Positions 22,201-32,364 are shown, counted from the first letter of the stretch. The stretch is DNA of 49,937 nt from Mesostigma viride (GCA_009746045.1 RPFO01000667.1:2347380-2397316); one strand, 5' to 3'. Program-made: numbers and translations. The notes: generated by a model not told the origin, from the letters alone.

Positions 22201-25200
22201 TTTAGGAAAGGAGTGCGCTCTGGTGATCCCGCTAGCTCGGTCAGGCGTTTGATTTTAAGTGCAGGAGCCCGCTTTGGCCCTGCTGTACTTACAACTTACG
22301 CTGAGAACTTACCAAGTATTGGTTGATTCTTGGAAGACGTATCAACTTTCAGGCAGGCGTCAGGTTGTTGTTGTTGATTCTGACACCGGACCTGGCGTCA
22401 GGTAATAGGCATCGAATTTCCGCCGGCTTGACGTCATTCTTGAGTTGCAGACCACCGTTGCACCAACAACCAGCCTGAAGCCGGAGCACTGCAGTACAAA
22501 ATCATTAATATTCTTCTACTTGGAGAATATGCTAATACTATCGCTTACTAAGAGTTTCTACTAAGAGATTCTACAAAAAGTGCCACGTGTCGTACAAGCC
22601 ACGTAGCACGTAGCACACTCCCAAGTCGATCCGGCGCAGCCTTTTGGCTGACAGAGCGCACTCAGCCATTTTTCACTTTGGCTGGCGCCGGGCGGCGCGG
22701 TAGGCCAAACTCTGGAGTACGCTCATGTACGATTTTAGGGGGGGATGTCCCCCCTCCTTTCTTTACAATGTACACATTAATGAATAACAAGAGATTCTTT
22801 AAAATTTACACATTAATAAAATTAATTTTAACACGCAAGGGAAACACGGAGCACGTATAGTGTTTTCCATCCCTGATTGCTCCACAACGAGAAGGGGGCA
22901 GAGACACCTGTCTTTCCTCACGCCCGAAGGCAATCCACATCACTATCAATACTTTATGGTGTTCAGTATGGAAGCAAGTCTTGTGAATTCAAAAAAAGAC
23001 CAGTTTTTAAGCAAAACACAGCAAAACAAAGCAAAGCAAAGAAAAGCAAAGCAAAGCAAAGAAAAACAAAACAAGGCAAGGCAAGGCCAGGCCAGGCCAG
23101 GCCAGGCCAGGCCAGGCGAGGCGGGGCGAGGCGAGGCGAGGCGAGGCGAGGCGAGGCGAGGCGAGGCGAGGCGAGGCGAGGCGAGGCGAGGCGAGGCGAG
23201 GCGAGGCGAGGCGAGGCGAGGCGAGGCGAGGCGAGGCGAGGCGAGGCGAGGCGAGGCGAGGCGAGGCGAGGCGAGGCGAGGCGAGGCGAGGCGAGGCGAG
23301 GCGAGGCGAGGCGAGGCGAGGCGAGGCGAGGCGAGGCGAGGCGAGGCGAGGCGAGGCGAGGCGAGGCGAGGCGGGGCGAGGCGAGGCGAGGCGAGGCGAG
23401 GCGAGGCGAGGCAAGGCGAGGCGAGGCAAGGCAAGGCAAGGCAAGGCAAGGCAAGGCAAGGCAAGGCAAGGCAAGGCAAGGCAAGGCAAGGCAAGGCAAG
23501 GCAAGGCAAGGCAAGGCAAGACAAGACAAAACAAAACAAAACAAAACAAAACAAAACACGCGCTGTGCGAGGTTGCAAGACGTTACAAGGCCCTAGGGCC
23601 TGGGTCGCACCGCACACACTTGCCACGGTCGCCGACGACCATTTAAACAAAAATACTTGGCGATATTGGTAAGTATGGGAACCCTAGTAGGCTACAGCAC
23701 TCACTTGGTCATTGTTCTCATAGTCGACAATGATCAGGTCGAACTCTGACAAGGGATGGCCCAGCTGCTCCGCAAACCCGGCGAGGAAGGCGGCCGCCCA
23801 CTGCGACGTGGTCGCACCACGCGCCATGTTGACCACCTGGATGTGGTCCCTGGGGGTGTTTGGGTACGCGGCGTGCAGCCACTCCTCCAGCCGTGCCGAC
23901 CACGCGCATGCTCGAGGCTTTGTGCGCCAGAGCAGCGATTCCTCCTCCTTGCTAGGGTCACATGCCGTACCCAGCGTGACTGGTAGCATGCCATCCATAG
24001 CAAGGGACACAACGGTGGGTGGGCGCAATAGACAGATGAGATGGAAGCAGAGAGGCAAGCGTGACAACGGATGAGAGCGCGCTTTGTCTGGGATCGATTT
24101 TTTAGGTGGTTGGTGAACTGCTGCAAGAAAAGCAGATGGAGATGTAGTTGGCATGCCCTGGTTGAAAGTTTTCATGGCTGGGAGCTTCCAGCTTTGCGAC
24201 TTGTCCTTGACCCTGTCATTCCCAACAATTCTAAAGCAAGATCTTTGGTCTTCCCGGTGGGCTCGGCCAGCCCATAGGATCATGTCAGGCTGCAACGTCA
24301 GCCATGATACAGTAGAATACACCCTAGAGTGCCTTTATTGATGCGGTAGACAGACCAGCAGCCACATCTATAGTAAGGATGCTCGTATGTTACGGGTGGT
24401 ACCTTGATGCCTGGATGCCTGGTACCTTGAGCTCTTGGCAAACAAGCACAACTTCATCAAAAACATGTCTGCATGGTCCTTCCTACTGCACCAGATAGCA
24501 GCAGTGCTCATGTTGGTCGCTTCGATAAGCCAACTAGCGTAGGCCGCACAACGTTATCATCGCTGTGTCAAGCGCACCTGATTAACTTACACGAATACTT
24601 AAACTTACACGAATACTAATCTTGGTGTAAAATATGTATAGAGAACCCCTGATTTGCCACCATGATGTATTTGCTGCAAGATGCCTGCCTTACTCCTACT
24701 AGGTTAGACACGCCCCCGGTGGTGAACCCTGTGCTCGTGCGGTACCCCTGGCACCTGGCATGCAGCATCTTCCTCTCCCTCGCATGCCGACACACCCCAA
24801 GGTGAACCGCCATCCATTCATAAGGAACTAAATCAAGTCAGGGTTTAAGGTTGAGAAGCCTAAGGTCAATGTGCAAATCATCCGCCACCCACCCCTCCAA
24901 ACCAATCAAATTGGCTTCCCCGCCTCAACTTCTGAAACGTGCTCCACCGCTGATACGTTTGTATGCATACACGGCTCTGTGTAGCTTGTTGTACGTTTGG
25001 CCAGGTGGCAATATTGAAGGCGCCTACCATCGATTTCATTTGTTAGCAAGACCCAGAGAGGAGTGCTTAGGCTCGTACCAGAGCCACCTGCCACAGCGAT
25101 CCGAATGCCTTGTCCGCGTTGCAGTTTCTGGACAACTTTCTGGAGGCGGTAGTTGTTGCCCGGGTAAATACGAGAACGCGCTAGCATCTCGCTTGTCAGG

Positions 25201-25793
25201 GAGCCCCAAGGGACGATCGACCCGGTGCGGCTCCTCATCACCGACGCAAGGGAGGGAGGCTCATGGCATGATGGTGGCAAAGCTTCTCTCACGCTAGCGG
25301 GTGATACGCTGATGGTCGAGGGCTTTGCAATCCGGTCAACGACATTCTCAATGAGTGGAGCGGGCGCTGGCAGCCTGCTAGGGGCTTTCGTGCCGGAGGA
25401 GGTCGAAATCCGGTCAGCGGCGGTTCGCAAAGCAGGCATTGACAGTGTGTTGGGTCCGCTGCCCGATAGCTTCGTAGTACGGTCATATAGGTCTTCGACA
25501 TTTGGAGCGGACGGCCTGTTAGGCTTCAAGGGCGCTATGATCCTGTCATGAAAGCTTACAAACAACAGTTCCCTACCAGGTGTATGCCTAGGGAAGCTAA
25601 GCTCCAGGTCGTCAAAGCCACTTGTGATCTCGGGTGGGCAGATGAAGAGCGTCCCGCAAAGTGCGAACAAAAGTAGCGCTGTCAGTGGAAAGACGGCGTG
25701 ACACAGCTTGTGCCTGGGGTCGGTCCTCAAGCTGGACACATATGGCCGACTGGGAAATTCAGCTGGCTCTTGCATAAATGGCACCATAACCAT
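18251..25793 (-). CDS. SGNH/GDSL-like hydrolase, type II membrane protein (4 exons)
   Basis: Four exons, 25793-25079, 23979-23705, 20952-20805 and 19293-18251, join in phase to 726 codons. The start is fixed by an in-frame TAG just before ATG. Residues about 30-52 are hydrophobic ([21 protein letters not shown]), which suggests a signal anchor with a short cytoplasmic tail, as in Golgi enzymes. A low-complexity stem follows. The catalytic domain shows block I as AVAGGSVTLG, with nucleophile Ser238 created across the first splice; a [11 protein letters not shown] stretch (about 288-297); IIVDYENND (about 321-329); and DATHP with Asp433 and His436 as the acid and base. A C-terminal module (about 569-621) has GWI and [10 protein letters not shown], as in eukaryotic SGNH proteins of this architecture. 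The family includes esterases and acyl-ester hydrolases of polysaccharides; the substrate here is unknown. Introns 2 and 3 carry transposons and satellites. The third intron boundary is the least certain. Confidence 0.8.
19480..19969. mobile_element. TIR element B, relative of element A, in SGNH intron 3
   Basis: The left end CTGGCTGTTTGCGACAAG and the right end, reversed, CTGACTGTTTGCGACAAA are imperfect inverted repeats. Both continue into CGGAG and a GTGTGCA or TGTGCA word and then long C (or G) runs. This is the same terminal plan as element A at 5400-6205. AAAG flanks both sides, a possible 4-bp target duplication. The interior is almost wholly C-rich on the plus strand. Confidence 0.75.
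20091..20370. repeat. 54-bp minisatellite in SGNH intron 3
   Basis: Five units with the word GCCGTTTATCAGACAGTTGA at 20102, 20168, 20222, 20276 and 20330. Spacing is 54 bp except for the first, which carries a 12-bp insertion. Units alternate between two subtypes (ATAGCGGG and ATGGTGGC). Because 54 is a multiple of 3, frames stay open on both strands without being genes. Confidence 0.9.
20805..20952 (-). CDS. SGNH gene exon 3 (helix and PAVLYLF strand)
   Basis: It begins after GGGATGCAG with [18 protein letters not shown] and continues through [21 protein letters not shown], the expected helix plus strand between blocks III and V. The 3' border is uncertain. A GC donor (AAAG before GCAAGA, phase 1) matches the phase of the best acceptor of exon 4. 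A GT donor at 20778 (phase 0) would need a poorer acceptor (AAG before GATCC). Confidence 0.65.
20985..21100. repeat. Degenerate AGGATT/TTAGGA simple repeat
   Basis: Irregular hexamer-like words (GATCAGGATTAGG, GGTTAGGACT, AACTAGGATTATG) near the 5' side of SGNH exon 3, within intron 2. Too irregular to call telomeric. Confidence 0.5.
21232..21668. repeat. Composite (GGAT)n to (GGAC)n microsatellite
   Basis: About 53 units of GGAT switch at about 21446, through a short 8-bp GGGACGGA block of four repeats, to about 46 units of GGAC. The whole array lies in SGNH intron 2. All frames are open on both strands because of the repeat. Confidence 0.97.
21997..22758. mobile_element. hAT-like MITE with 8-bp target duplication
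   Basis: A 762-bp element with perfect 16-bp inverted ends AGGAGGGGGGACATCC and weaker inverted likeness inside. It is flanked by perfect 8-bp direct repeats TTCTTTAC (21989-21996 and 22759-22766). An 8-bp duplication fits the hAT superfamily. No transposase is present. It is inserted in a host sequence that repeats AACAAGAGATTCTTTA (also at about 22786), within SGNH intron 2. Confidence 0.85.
23008..23557. repeat. Graded pentanucleotide array in SGNH intron 2
   Basis: The 5-bp unit changes along the array: GCAAA/GAAAA, then GGCCA, then about 60 units of GGCGA (about 23114-23410), then GGCAA, then ACAAA. The GC-rich core is flanked on both sides by progressively A-richer variants. Confidence 0.95.
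23705..23979 (-). CDS. SGNH gene exon 2 (core of catalytic domain)
   Basis: It starts after a pyrimidine-rich CTACCAG acceptor and supplies TC to complete Val239, giving GGSVTLG. It ends at NND-Gln330 before the strong donor GTGAGTGC, phase 0. It carries the Asn/Gly block and the NND block of SGNH enzymes. Confidence 0.85.
25079..25793 (-). CDS. SGNH gene exon 1 (anchor, stem, block I)
   Basis: It encodes residues 1-238 plus one base. It ends GGC TCT G before GTACGAG, phase 1. The last codons give VAGGS, the start of the catalytic Ser block. Ignoring the splice site, the frame continues with sequence that loses all family likeness. That, and the perfect completion of the motif by exon 2, support the boundary. 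Confidence 0.8.
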
Positions 25794-26332
25794 CTAAGAG
25801 CGCTTACCACCCGGGAAGCCCAAACTGCCCAGCAACCCGTGCTGCATGAGAAAGTTTCTTTTCTTTCGACACTGCGGTTTCGGATCTCGTGATATCGAAG
25901 GTCTACCCGCGCATAATTGCGTTAGAGGTTTGATAACCTAGTGCAGTTTCAAGTGAGACCACCGAAGAGGGTATACGGCAGGCGAAAACCGCTGCATGGC
26001 ATAGGTAGCCTCAAACCTTGTGTGCTATGCAGATATTTGCGATGCAAATATATACATACCCGTTAAATATAAGACTGTTAATTCAATTTGTAACACTAAC
26101 CTACTGCCTACTGGCAGTATTGTACTCGTACGTAAAGGCAGCCCTATAGGCTTTCTTTGTCCACGACCGACGCGTGCATGCCTGGATGGTTTTTTTAGGA
26201 AACAAAACGTACGTGGCACGTGACATCCCCGCTACAGTACATACCTTCACTACCTTGTAATAGTTGTTGCTTCAACCTGTCACGTGACTCACGTTTGATG
26301 TTGGCGAAAAGCCCGGTTGTTGTTTGATGTTG

Positions 26333-26590
26333 TTCGGCTACATCTGTGCGGATTTCGGCTACATCTGTGCGGATTTCGGCCCACCGCCGGTGGCTTGCGC
26401 CACCTTTACCCTTGTCAACCCGTCGCCCCTCGGGTTGGGGACAACGCCTCCACCATCCGACGGCCCCAATCCCTCGCGTCGCGTCTATGTGGTTTGTCGG
26501 ATACATCTGTGCGGTTTTTCGGCTACATCTGTGCGGATTTCGGCTACATCTGTGCGGATTTCGGCTACATCTGTGCGGTTCTCGGGTGTA
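26333..26590. repeat. 21-bp minisatellite between the divergent genes
   Basis: Two blocks (26333-26382 and 26497-26590) of a unit close to TTTCGGCTACATCTGTGCGGA, separated by unrelated GC-rich sequence. They lie in the intergenic region between the SGNH and sulfotransferase start codons. They could hold repeated regulatory sites; nothing in the sequence proves it. The rest of 25794-27080 shows no gene. Confidence 0.85.
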
Positions 26591-27080
26591 CCTGTCCGTC
26601 CGTCCGTCAGATTCACCCATCTGACGGTCGTAAATCGGTGGGAGAGTAAATGGGTGGGAGAGATGAGCATTCTTGTTGTTGTTGTTGCCCACGCCGCACA
26701 TGGGCAACAATTAGTTGCCAAAGGTTGGTAAATTTCAGCGGATTAATGGCAGGTTTGCTGACAGTCGTTGACTAGTCAGTTGCAACGGTACTTGCTACTA
26801 CTCACACGTGCCCGACTGGTGTTGTTTTTGTTGACTGTATCCACCACGACTGATACTGTCTTCCCATTTTACATCTTTGGTTAATTATTGGAGGATAATA
26901 AAAATACCCACTTACCCGACGGTATCCACCACGTCTGCAATGCGTGCAATCGGCCTGGCAGGCTCGCGCACCGGGGCCAACACGAACTTCATAATCAAAT
27001 ATGTGGCACGTACCGAAGCACACATAAATGTGAGATAGTGCGCTCCTAATTCCTAAATGGAACGGCTGAATTCCTCATGA

Positions 27081-27242
27081 ATGTGGTGTATTTATTGCGA
27101 GTCTTCCAGGCTGCTGTCTATTGCTAGTCTACTGCTGCTGGTGCATGCGCTGCTAACATGTCGCGCAGAAGAAGACCTCCAAGGGCCCCCAAAACCCGAC
27201 GACCGTGCAGCGCCCCCAGCTTCCGTTGTTCAGCGTAACTTG
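27081..27242 (+). CDS. Sulfotransferase gene exon 1 (signal/anchor)
   Basis: 54 codons from ATG to AAC TTG before the donor GTGAGCG, phase 0. It encodes the hydrophobic N terminus followed by a proline-rich stem (AEEDLQGPPKPDD). Exon 2 starts in phase 0, which supports the join. No homology anchors this exon, so it is less certain than exons 2 and 3. Confidence 0.65.
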
Positions 27243-29949
27243 GTGAGCGAGCGCTAATGCCCTCTCTTATGCACGTCCGTTCACAACCTTATCTGCTTCG
27301 GCCGGCTGTGTACTGCCGCCAGTAAGGCCTGCTTGACCCATGAGTGCCATATCTGATTTAATCAGCTGCTTGGGTGGACCGCGCTGCTTCTACCCTTCTA
27401 GGGAGTTAGGGCCATGTGAAAATTTCTTTCGCCTGCGCGTGCTTTCCCTCCCGACCCCTCACGTCCTCCACCTCCGTGGCTTGCCTCTCTCTACAAACCC
27501 CCAATTACCGCCAAACAAAGGGAGCATGGGGGGGTATGGCCTCGTCTGCCACAATGTATTATATATTAGAAGGTACGCAATAGGATGTGTTAGTTACGTG
27601 ATACGTTGGAAGGGTGTACCTTACCCATTGGGGTGCTCGTTCCTGAAGTCCTGCATTTATTCGTATAGGTGAGTTTGCATTTATAGGTATCCTCGATCAT
27701 TCCTTAGTAAACTCGCACACACTACTATACTCGGGCATGGGCCCTGCTTTGCTCCTGACTGCGACGCCACATGCCGATCACCTTGACATCGCCCACAGCA
27801 CCGATTCACATGCCCGCGTGGGGCCTACCTGGATGGCTCCCCCACTCCCCTGGCCGAGAAAGAGCGAAGGCTGCGGTCGCATGTACTGTGGCTGCTGCGC
27901 GAGGGGTACGAGGTCATGCCCGGGTGGGAGACAGGGGTCAAGCTGGCAGGCAACCGCATGTGGACCTACTCCGACCCCATGTGGCCCAAGCCGGCGCACT
28001 GCAAGGGGGTGTGGGGGGACACCACCGCTGTGTACAACGACTGCATGACGACCAACACTGGCAGGTGCGCGCGGCAATGTGGTTGTTTTGTGATCATAAC
28101 TGATTTTCTAAAAACATGAAGGGATTAGACGCAGGCCGGCTGACTTGTCCATAAATGAGCAGTGGGCCATGTGGTTTGCACTGAAGGCGAATCACAGCTT
28201 GCGGGCCCCATGGCCCGTGGATGAATGCTGTGGAAGGGCCAACGGCATGTGCCTGGCGACAGCATGGTAGGAGGGTAGCATGGAGGAGAAGGAAAAGGGG
28301 GAAGGGGGTGGGAAGTGGCAGGAAAGGAGGGTGGAGAGGATTTCAGTAAAGGCCAGGAGAGGGGCTGAGTCAAGGCGGGGAGGCAGCTAGGCTAATTTTG
28401 GGTTTTGCCCAAAATCCATCCCACCCCACCCCACCCCATTCCACGCAGCCATTGGGTGGGATGGGGTGGGGTTGGGAACGGCTGGGCTGGTCTGCCTTGC
28501 ATTGGGTTGGAAGCTTTTGGATACAGCGGATGCACGCGCGTTTGGTAGCAGTCCTTGGCCTCACCAGCCTGATACATGATCTGCCTCTTGTGCCACCTGT
28601 TGCAAGGCTTTGCTGGCTTAGCCCACCCTTAGGGTACCCTGCCCATGCCTGTCCCGTGGCACCCCATTCTTACGTGTATGCCTCTCACAATGTGCTGTGC
28701 CTCATGCTTTCTGCGTCTGCATGTCCGGGACATGCCTTTCTAGCATGCACGGCGTGTGTCTCACTGTCCTTTCCACTTGGTAGAGGGTGTCCATCGGCTG
28801 GACCCTTTCGCCACGTTATTGAATTGAGTGTTATGTACTTACTCTACTCACTTCTTTCTTTCTCACGATGGTTACGCTCACAATGGTTGCAGGCTGGTGC
28901 TCAACCACAAGTACCACTTTTTCATCCGGCTCGTCACCAAGGCCGCCAGCACAACGATTCTGGAGACGTCCCTGAAGATGCTCAGGGGGTCCCAGGAGGT
29001 CGACTACAAGGCGGCCCCACCCAGGCGTGGCGGCAGCAGCTGCTACCGTGCCACAAACCCCAACTTTAAAGAGGCCATGATGGGCCCCTACACAGCCAGC
29101 CAGCGGTATCTGGTCATGGGCAACGTGAGGGAGCCCGTCGGGCGGTTCATCTCCGCGTTCACATATTTCGCGGAACGAACCGGCCATCACGCGCATTCCA
29201 GCGTGGCTGATTTCGAGGCCATCTTGAGAAAAGGGTTTGACTGCGCGGACTATGCTTGGGGGGTGCGTGCGTGGACCGTCAAGGGGTTCATACATTTTCT
29301 GCCCGCGGCAGGCTTCTTCCTGCTGCCCCACCTGTTGTACGCTGCCGACAACGACACGGTGCCGTATGTAGACAAGATTTTCCGAATGGAGGAGATGGGC
29401 GAGCTTGTTCCATACCTGGAGAAGGTCAGAAGTGGCTCCGTCACCGCCGCAGGCCCCGACAGCGGCGGCGCCGCGAAACTGCCGGAGCTGGCCATGAAGA
29501 AAGCCAGCGTGGCGAATGCACAGGCGCACGAGCCCGTGACGGCGATCTTGCGAAAAATGCTGTCAGAGCAACCAGAGGTTATGCGGCTTCATTGCCGGGC
29601 ATTCATCCAGGACTATGTCTGCTTTGACTACCCGCTTCCACAGGAGTGCGAGGAAATGTTCCTTCCGGCGAATGATTCTTACTTGTTGGAGTCATATTTA
29701 CCGGCATTTTCGATGCCGTCTATATCGATGCCGTCTATGTCGATGCCGTCTATTTCAGTGCCAGCTTTCGACTGGTCAGAACTGCGCAAAATAGGCGAGG
29801 AGGTGGCAAGCTGGACCCGGCTAGACCTGGTTAAGCTGAACCGCCTGCTTTTCTTGATTATAGGGCTACTGATTATCGTAATTTGCTGGCAACAATATAG
29901 GTTGACTAGCAACAGGGAGGGGCACAGGGAGGAAAGCACGCACAGGTAA
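27081..29949 (+). CDS. Carbohydrate sulfotransferase, PAPS-dependent (3 exons)
   Basis: Exons 27081-27242, 27799-28064 and 28893-29949 join in phase to 495 codons (494 residues). An in-frame TGA precedes the ATG. Residues about 10-27 form a signal peptide or anchor (RLLSIASLLLLVHALLT). The Sulfotransfer_2-like domain has a 5'-phosphosulfate loop KAASTTI at 159-165, preceded by HFFIRLVT, and a 3'-phosphate site VREPVGRFISAF at 221-232. Both bind the sulfate donor PAPS. The expected reaction is transfer of sulfate to a sugar hydroxyl in the Golgi lumen; the acceptor is unknown. Unusually, there is a second hydrophobic helix at about 461-475 (LLFLIIGLLIIVICW), 19 residues from the C terminus, after a SMPS repeat at 416-431. 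The gene is divergent from the SGNH gene. Confidence 0.85.
27799..28064 (+). CDS. Sulfotransferase gene exon 2 (N-terminal luminal region)
   Basis: It begins after CATCGCCCACAG and ends GGC AG before GTGCGC, phase 2. It encodes LLREGYEVMPGWETGVKLAG and a Cys-containing stretch, WPKPAHCKGVWGD, up to TNTG. The split Arg codon is completed by exon 3. Confidence 0.75.
28893..29949 (+). CDS. Sulfotransferase gene exon 3 (PAPS-binding domain, C-terminal helix)
   Basis: The acceptor is AATGGTTGCAG, after a TTTCTTTCTC tract. It supplies the third base of Arg143 and continues LVLNHKYHFFIRLVTKAAST. It carries both PAPS-binding motifs, the Cys-containing CFDYPLPQECEEMF segment, three copies of a 15-bp repeat encoding SMPSI-like residues (about 29708-29755), and the C-terminal helix. 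The stop is at 29947-29949. Confidence 0.85.
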
Positions 29950-30907
29950 TGGGTGATTGCACCTGTGTAGGGTGACTACTATGACATAGTTCTTATGGTC
30001 AGATATCATGTAGAAACATGATCGCTTCATTTGTTTGGTCTGTTCATTATTCATTCACTTGCCTCCATTTGGAAAGTCGCGGGTACGTGTACTGCCAGCT
30101 TGAGTAGTTCAGAGTGGTAGTATGGAATACGATTATGCAATAATACTATGTTTTCTAAGGTTTTTGCCGCCCTCCATTGTAGGGCCTTAGGATGTAGATG
30201 TATGGGAATGATTTCTTCTCACTTTACCAATCGTGTATAGTAGCATTAGAATATAAGAAATTCTATGTTTTCCCGCATTTCAGTCTACGCCGTTGTAGTT
30301 GCTTCTCACATACAGTTTGGAAACTAATTCATTGTTGCATTGTAGGATAATGTGGAGCTAGGGCAGGAGCGGCAGGCTGATTGTGTGAGTGAAATATAGG
30401 TGGTAAAGATAGGTAATTACCTTATACATATAGATGACTATCATCGATCAGATGTCGTTGGGAGCTAAGTCACTAAGTGCAGACTGCGCCTCCACATGTG
30501 GTGCGTGTAAGCAAGCAAGGTACTGTTGACCCTTAAAGACACCGAGAAAATGGGAGACCACACCTAGCTAGGCTTCCTTACATGCACATACCGTGGCTTG
30601 CAGTTGGCAGTAATCCTAGAACGACGGGAGTCTACTAAATTGGAACAGATCTCCGTTGGGAGTACATGTAGCACATGTCCCTGAGAAGGGGCATATGGCT
30701 TTTAATACATTCTGGGCTATACTTCCTGGAAGGGCAGGGTGTAAACTACACCTGGTTGTGGTATGGTTTTCACCTTTGCGGCGTGCCAAATCAGAATACA
30801 CCTGCTCTGGGTGCACAAAGTGCATGCACCTGCACCACTATGCGTTCCAGCAGCTAAGGTGCGGACATAGGGTGGAAGATTAATTAATTAATCAACTAAT
30901 GAATGAA
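29950..30907. other. Sulfotransferase 3' flank, no gene seen
   Basis: AT-richer unique sequence without a convincing reading frame. It holds the 3' untranslated region of the sulfotransferase. TGTAA-like words occur (for example near 30508), but none is close enough to the stop to call a poly(A) signal with confidence. Confidence 0.5.
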
Positions 30908-31337
30908 TGAAGGAAGGAAGGAAGGAAGGAAGGAAGGAAGGAAGGAAGGAAGGAAGGAAGGAAGGAAGGAAGGAAGGAAGGAAGGAAGGAAGGAAGGAAG
31001 GAAGGAAGGAAGGAAGGAAGGAAGGAAGGAAGGAAGGAAGGAAGGAAGGAAGGAAGGAAGGAAGGAAGGAAGGAAGGAAGGAAGGAAGGAAGGAAGGAAG
31101 GAAGGAAGGAAGGAAGGAAGGAAGGAAGGAAGGAAGGAAGGAAGGAAGGAAGGAAGGAAGGAAGGAAGGAAGGAAGGAAGGAAGGAAGGAAGGAAGGAAG
31201 GAAGGAAGGAAGGAAGGAAGGAAGGAAGGAAGGAAGGAAGGAAGGAAGGAAGGAAGGAAGGAAGGAAGGAAGGAAGGAAGGAAGGAAGGAAGGAAGGAAG
31301 GAAGGAAGGAAGGAATGACTGACTGACTGACTGACTT
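30908..31337. repeat. (GGAA)n array ending in (GACT)n
   Basis: About 102 perfect GGAA units (30908-31315), preceded by GAATGAATG and followed directly by about five GACT units (31316-31337). Confidence 0.97.
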
Positions 31338-31438
31338 TACATCCCCACCCTTGCAGGAAGTAGCTTAGGATGTATGATAGGCCATACGCCCCCTCTCAAG
31401 GGCTATGTGCTACATATACTCCCAACGGAGTTATGTTA

Positions 31439-32242
31439 CAATTCAATTCAATTCAATTCAATTCAATTCAATTCAATTCAATGAATGAATGAATGAATGA
31501 ATGAATGAATGAATGAATGAATGAATGAATGAATGAATGAATGAATGAATGAATGAATGAATGAATGAATGAATGAATGAATGAATGAATGAATGAATGA
31601 ATGAATGAATGAATGAATGAATGAATGAATGAATGAATGAATGAATGAATGAATGAATGAATGAATGAATGAATGAATGAATGAATGAATGAATGAATGA
31701 ATGAATGAATGAATGAATGAATGAATGAATGAATGAATGAATGAATGAATGAATGAATGAATGAATGAATGAATGAATGAATGAATGAATGAATGAATGA
31801 ATGAATGAATGAATGAATGAATGAATGAATGAATGAATGAATGAATGAATGAATGAATGAATGAATGAATGAATGAATGAATGAATGAATGAATGAATGA
31901 ATGAATGAATGAATGAATGAATGAATGAATGAATGAATGAATGAATGAATGAATGAATGAATGAATGAATGAATGAATGAATGAATGAATGAATGAATGA
32001 ATGAATGAATGAATGAATGAATGAATGAATGAATGAATGAATGAATGAATGAATGAATGAATGAATGAATGAATGAATGAATGAATGAATGAATGAATGA
32101 ATGAATGAATGAATGAATGAATGAATGAATGAATGAATGAATGAATGAATGAATGAATGAATGAATGAATGAATGAATGAATGAATGAATGAATGAATGA
32201 ATGAATGAATGAATGAATGAATGAATGAATGAATGAATGAAT
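31439..32242. repeat. (AATTC)n then (AATG)n array 4
   Basis: About eight AATTC pentamers (31439-31481) change without a spacer into about 190 perfect GAAT tetramers. The stretch 31338-31438 between the arrays is unique sequence with no gene. Confidence 0.97.
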
Positions 32243-32364
32243 AGACACAATAGGGTGGAATATCATCATGGCTAAACAATGGCTAGGGCATGGCGTCTCA
32301 GCAGAGAGTAGCTCTCTGCCTAGGCAAAGCTTGGCTAAATTCCTAATGCATCATCCGTCGGGAG

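Noticed and set aside
22860-23672. Open frames of Gly-Glu-Ala-Arg or Leu-Ala-Ser-Pro repeats
   Set aside because: They are products of the GGCGA/GGCAA pentanucleotide array. Several frames on both strands are equally open, and the array lies inside an intron.
26195-26710. Minus-strand frame with repeated Arg-Thr-Asp-Val-Ala-Glu units
   Set aside because: It is generated by a 21-bp minisatellite (a multiple of three), with different peptides in each frame and no flanking coding signal.
3145-32279. Long minus-strand open frames of Ile-His-Ser-Phe repeats over several arrays
   Set aside because: All three frames of a 4-bp repeat are open because GAAT lacks a stop on that strand. There is no non-repeat coding sequence attached.
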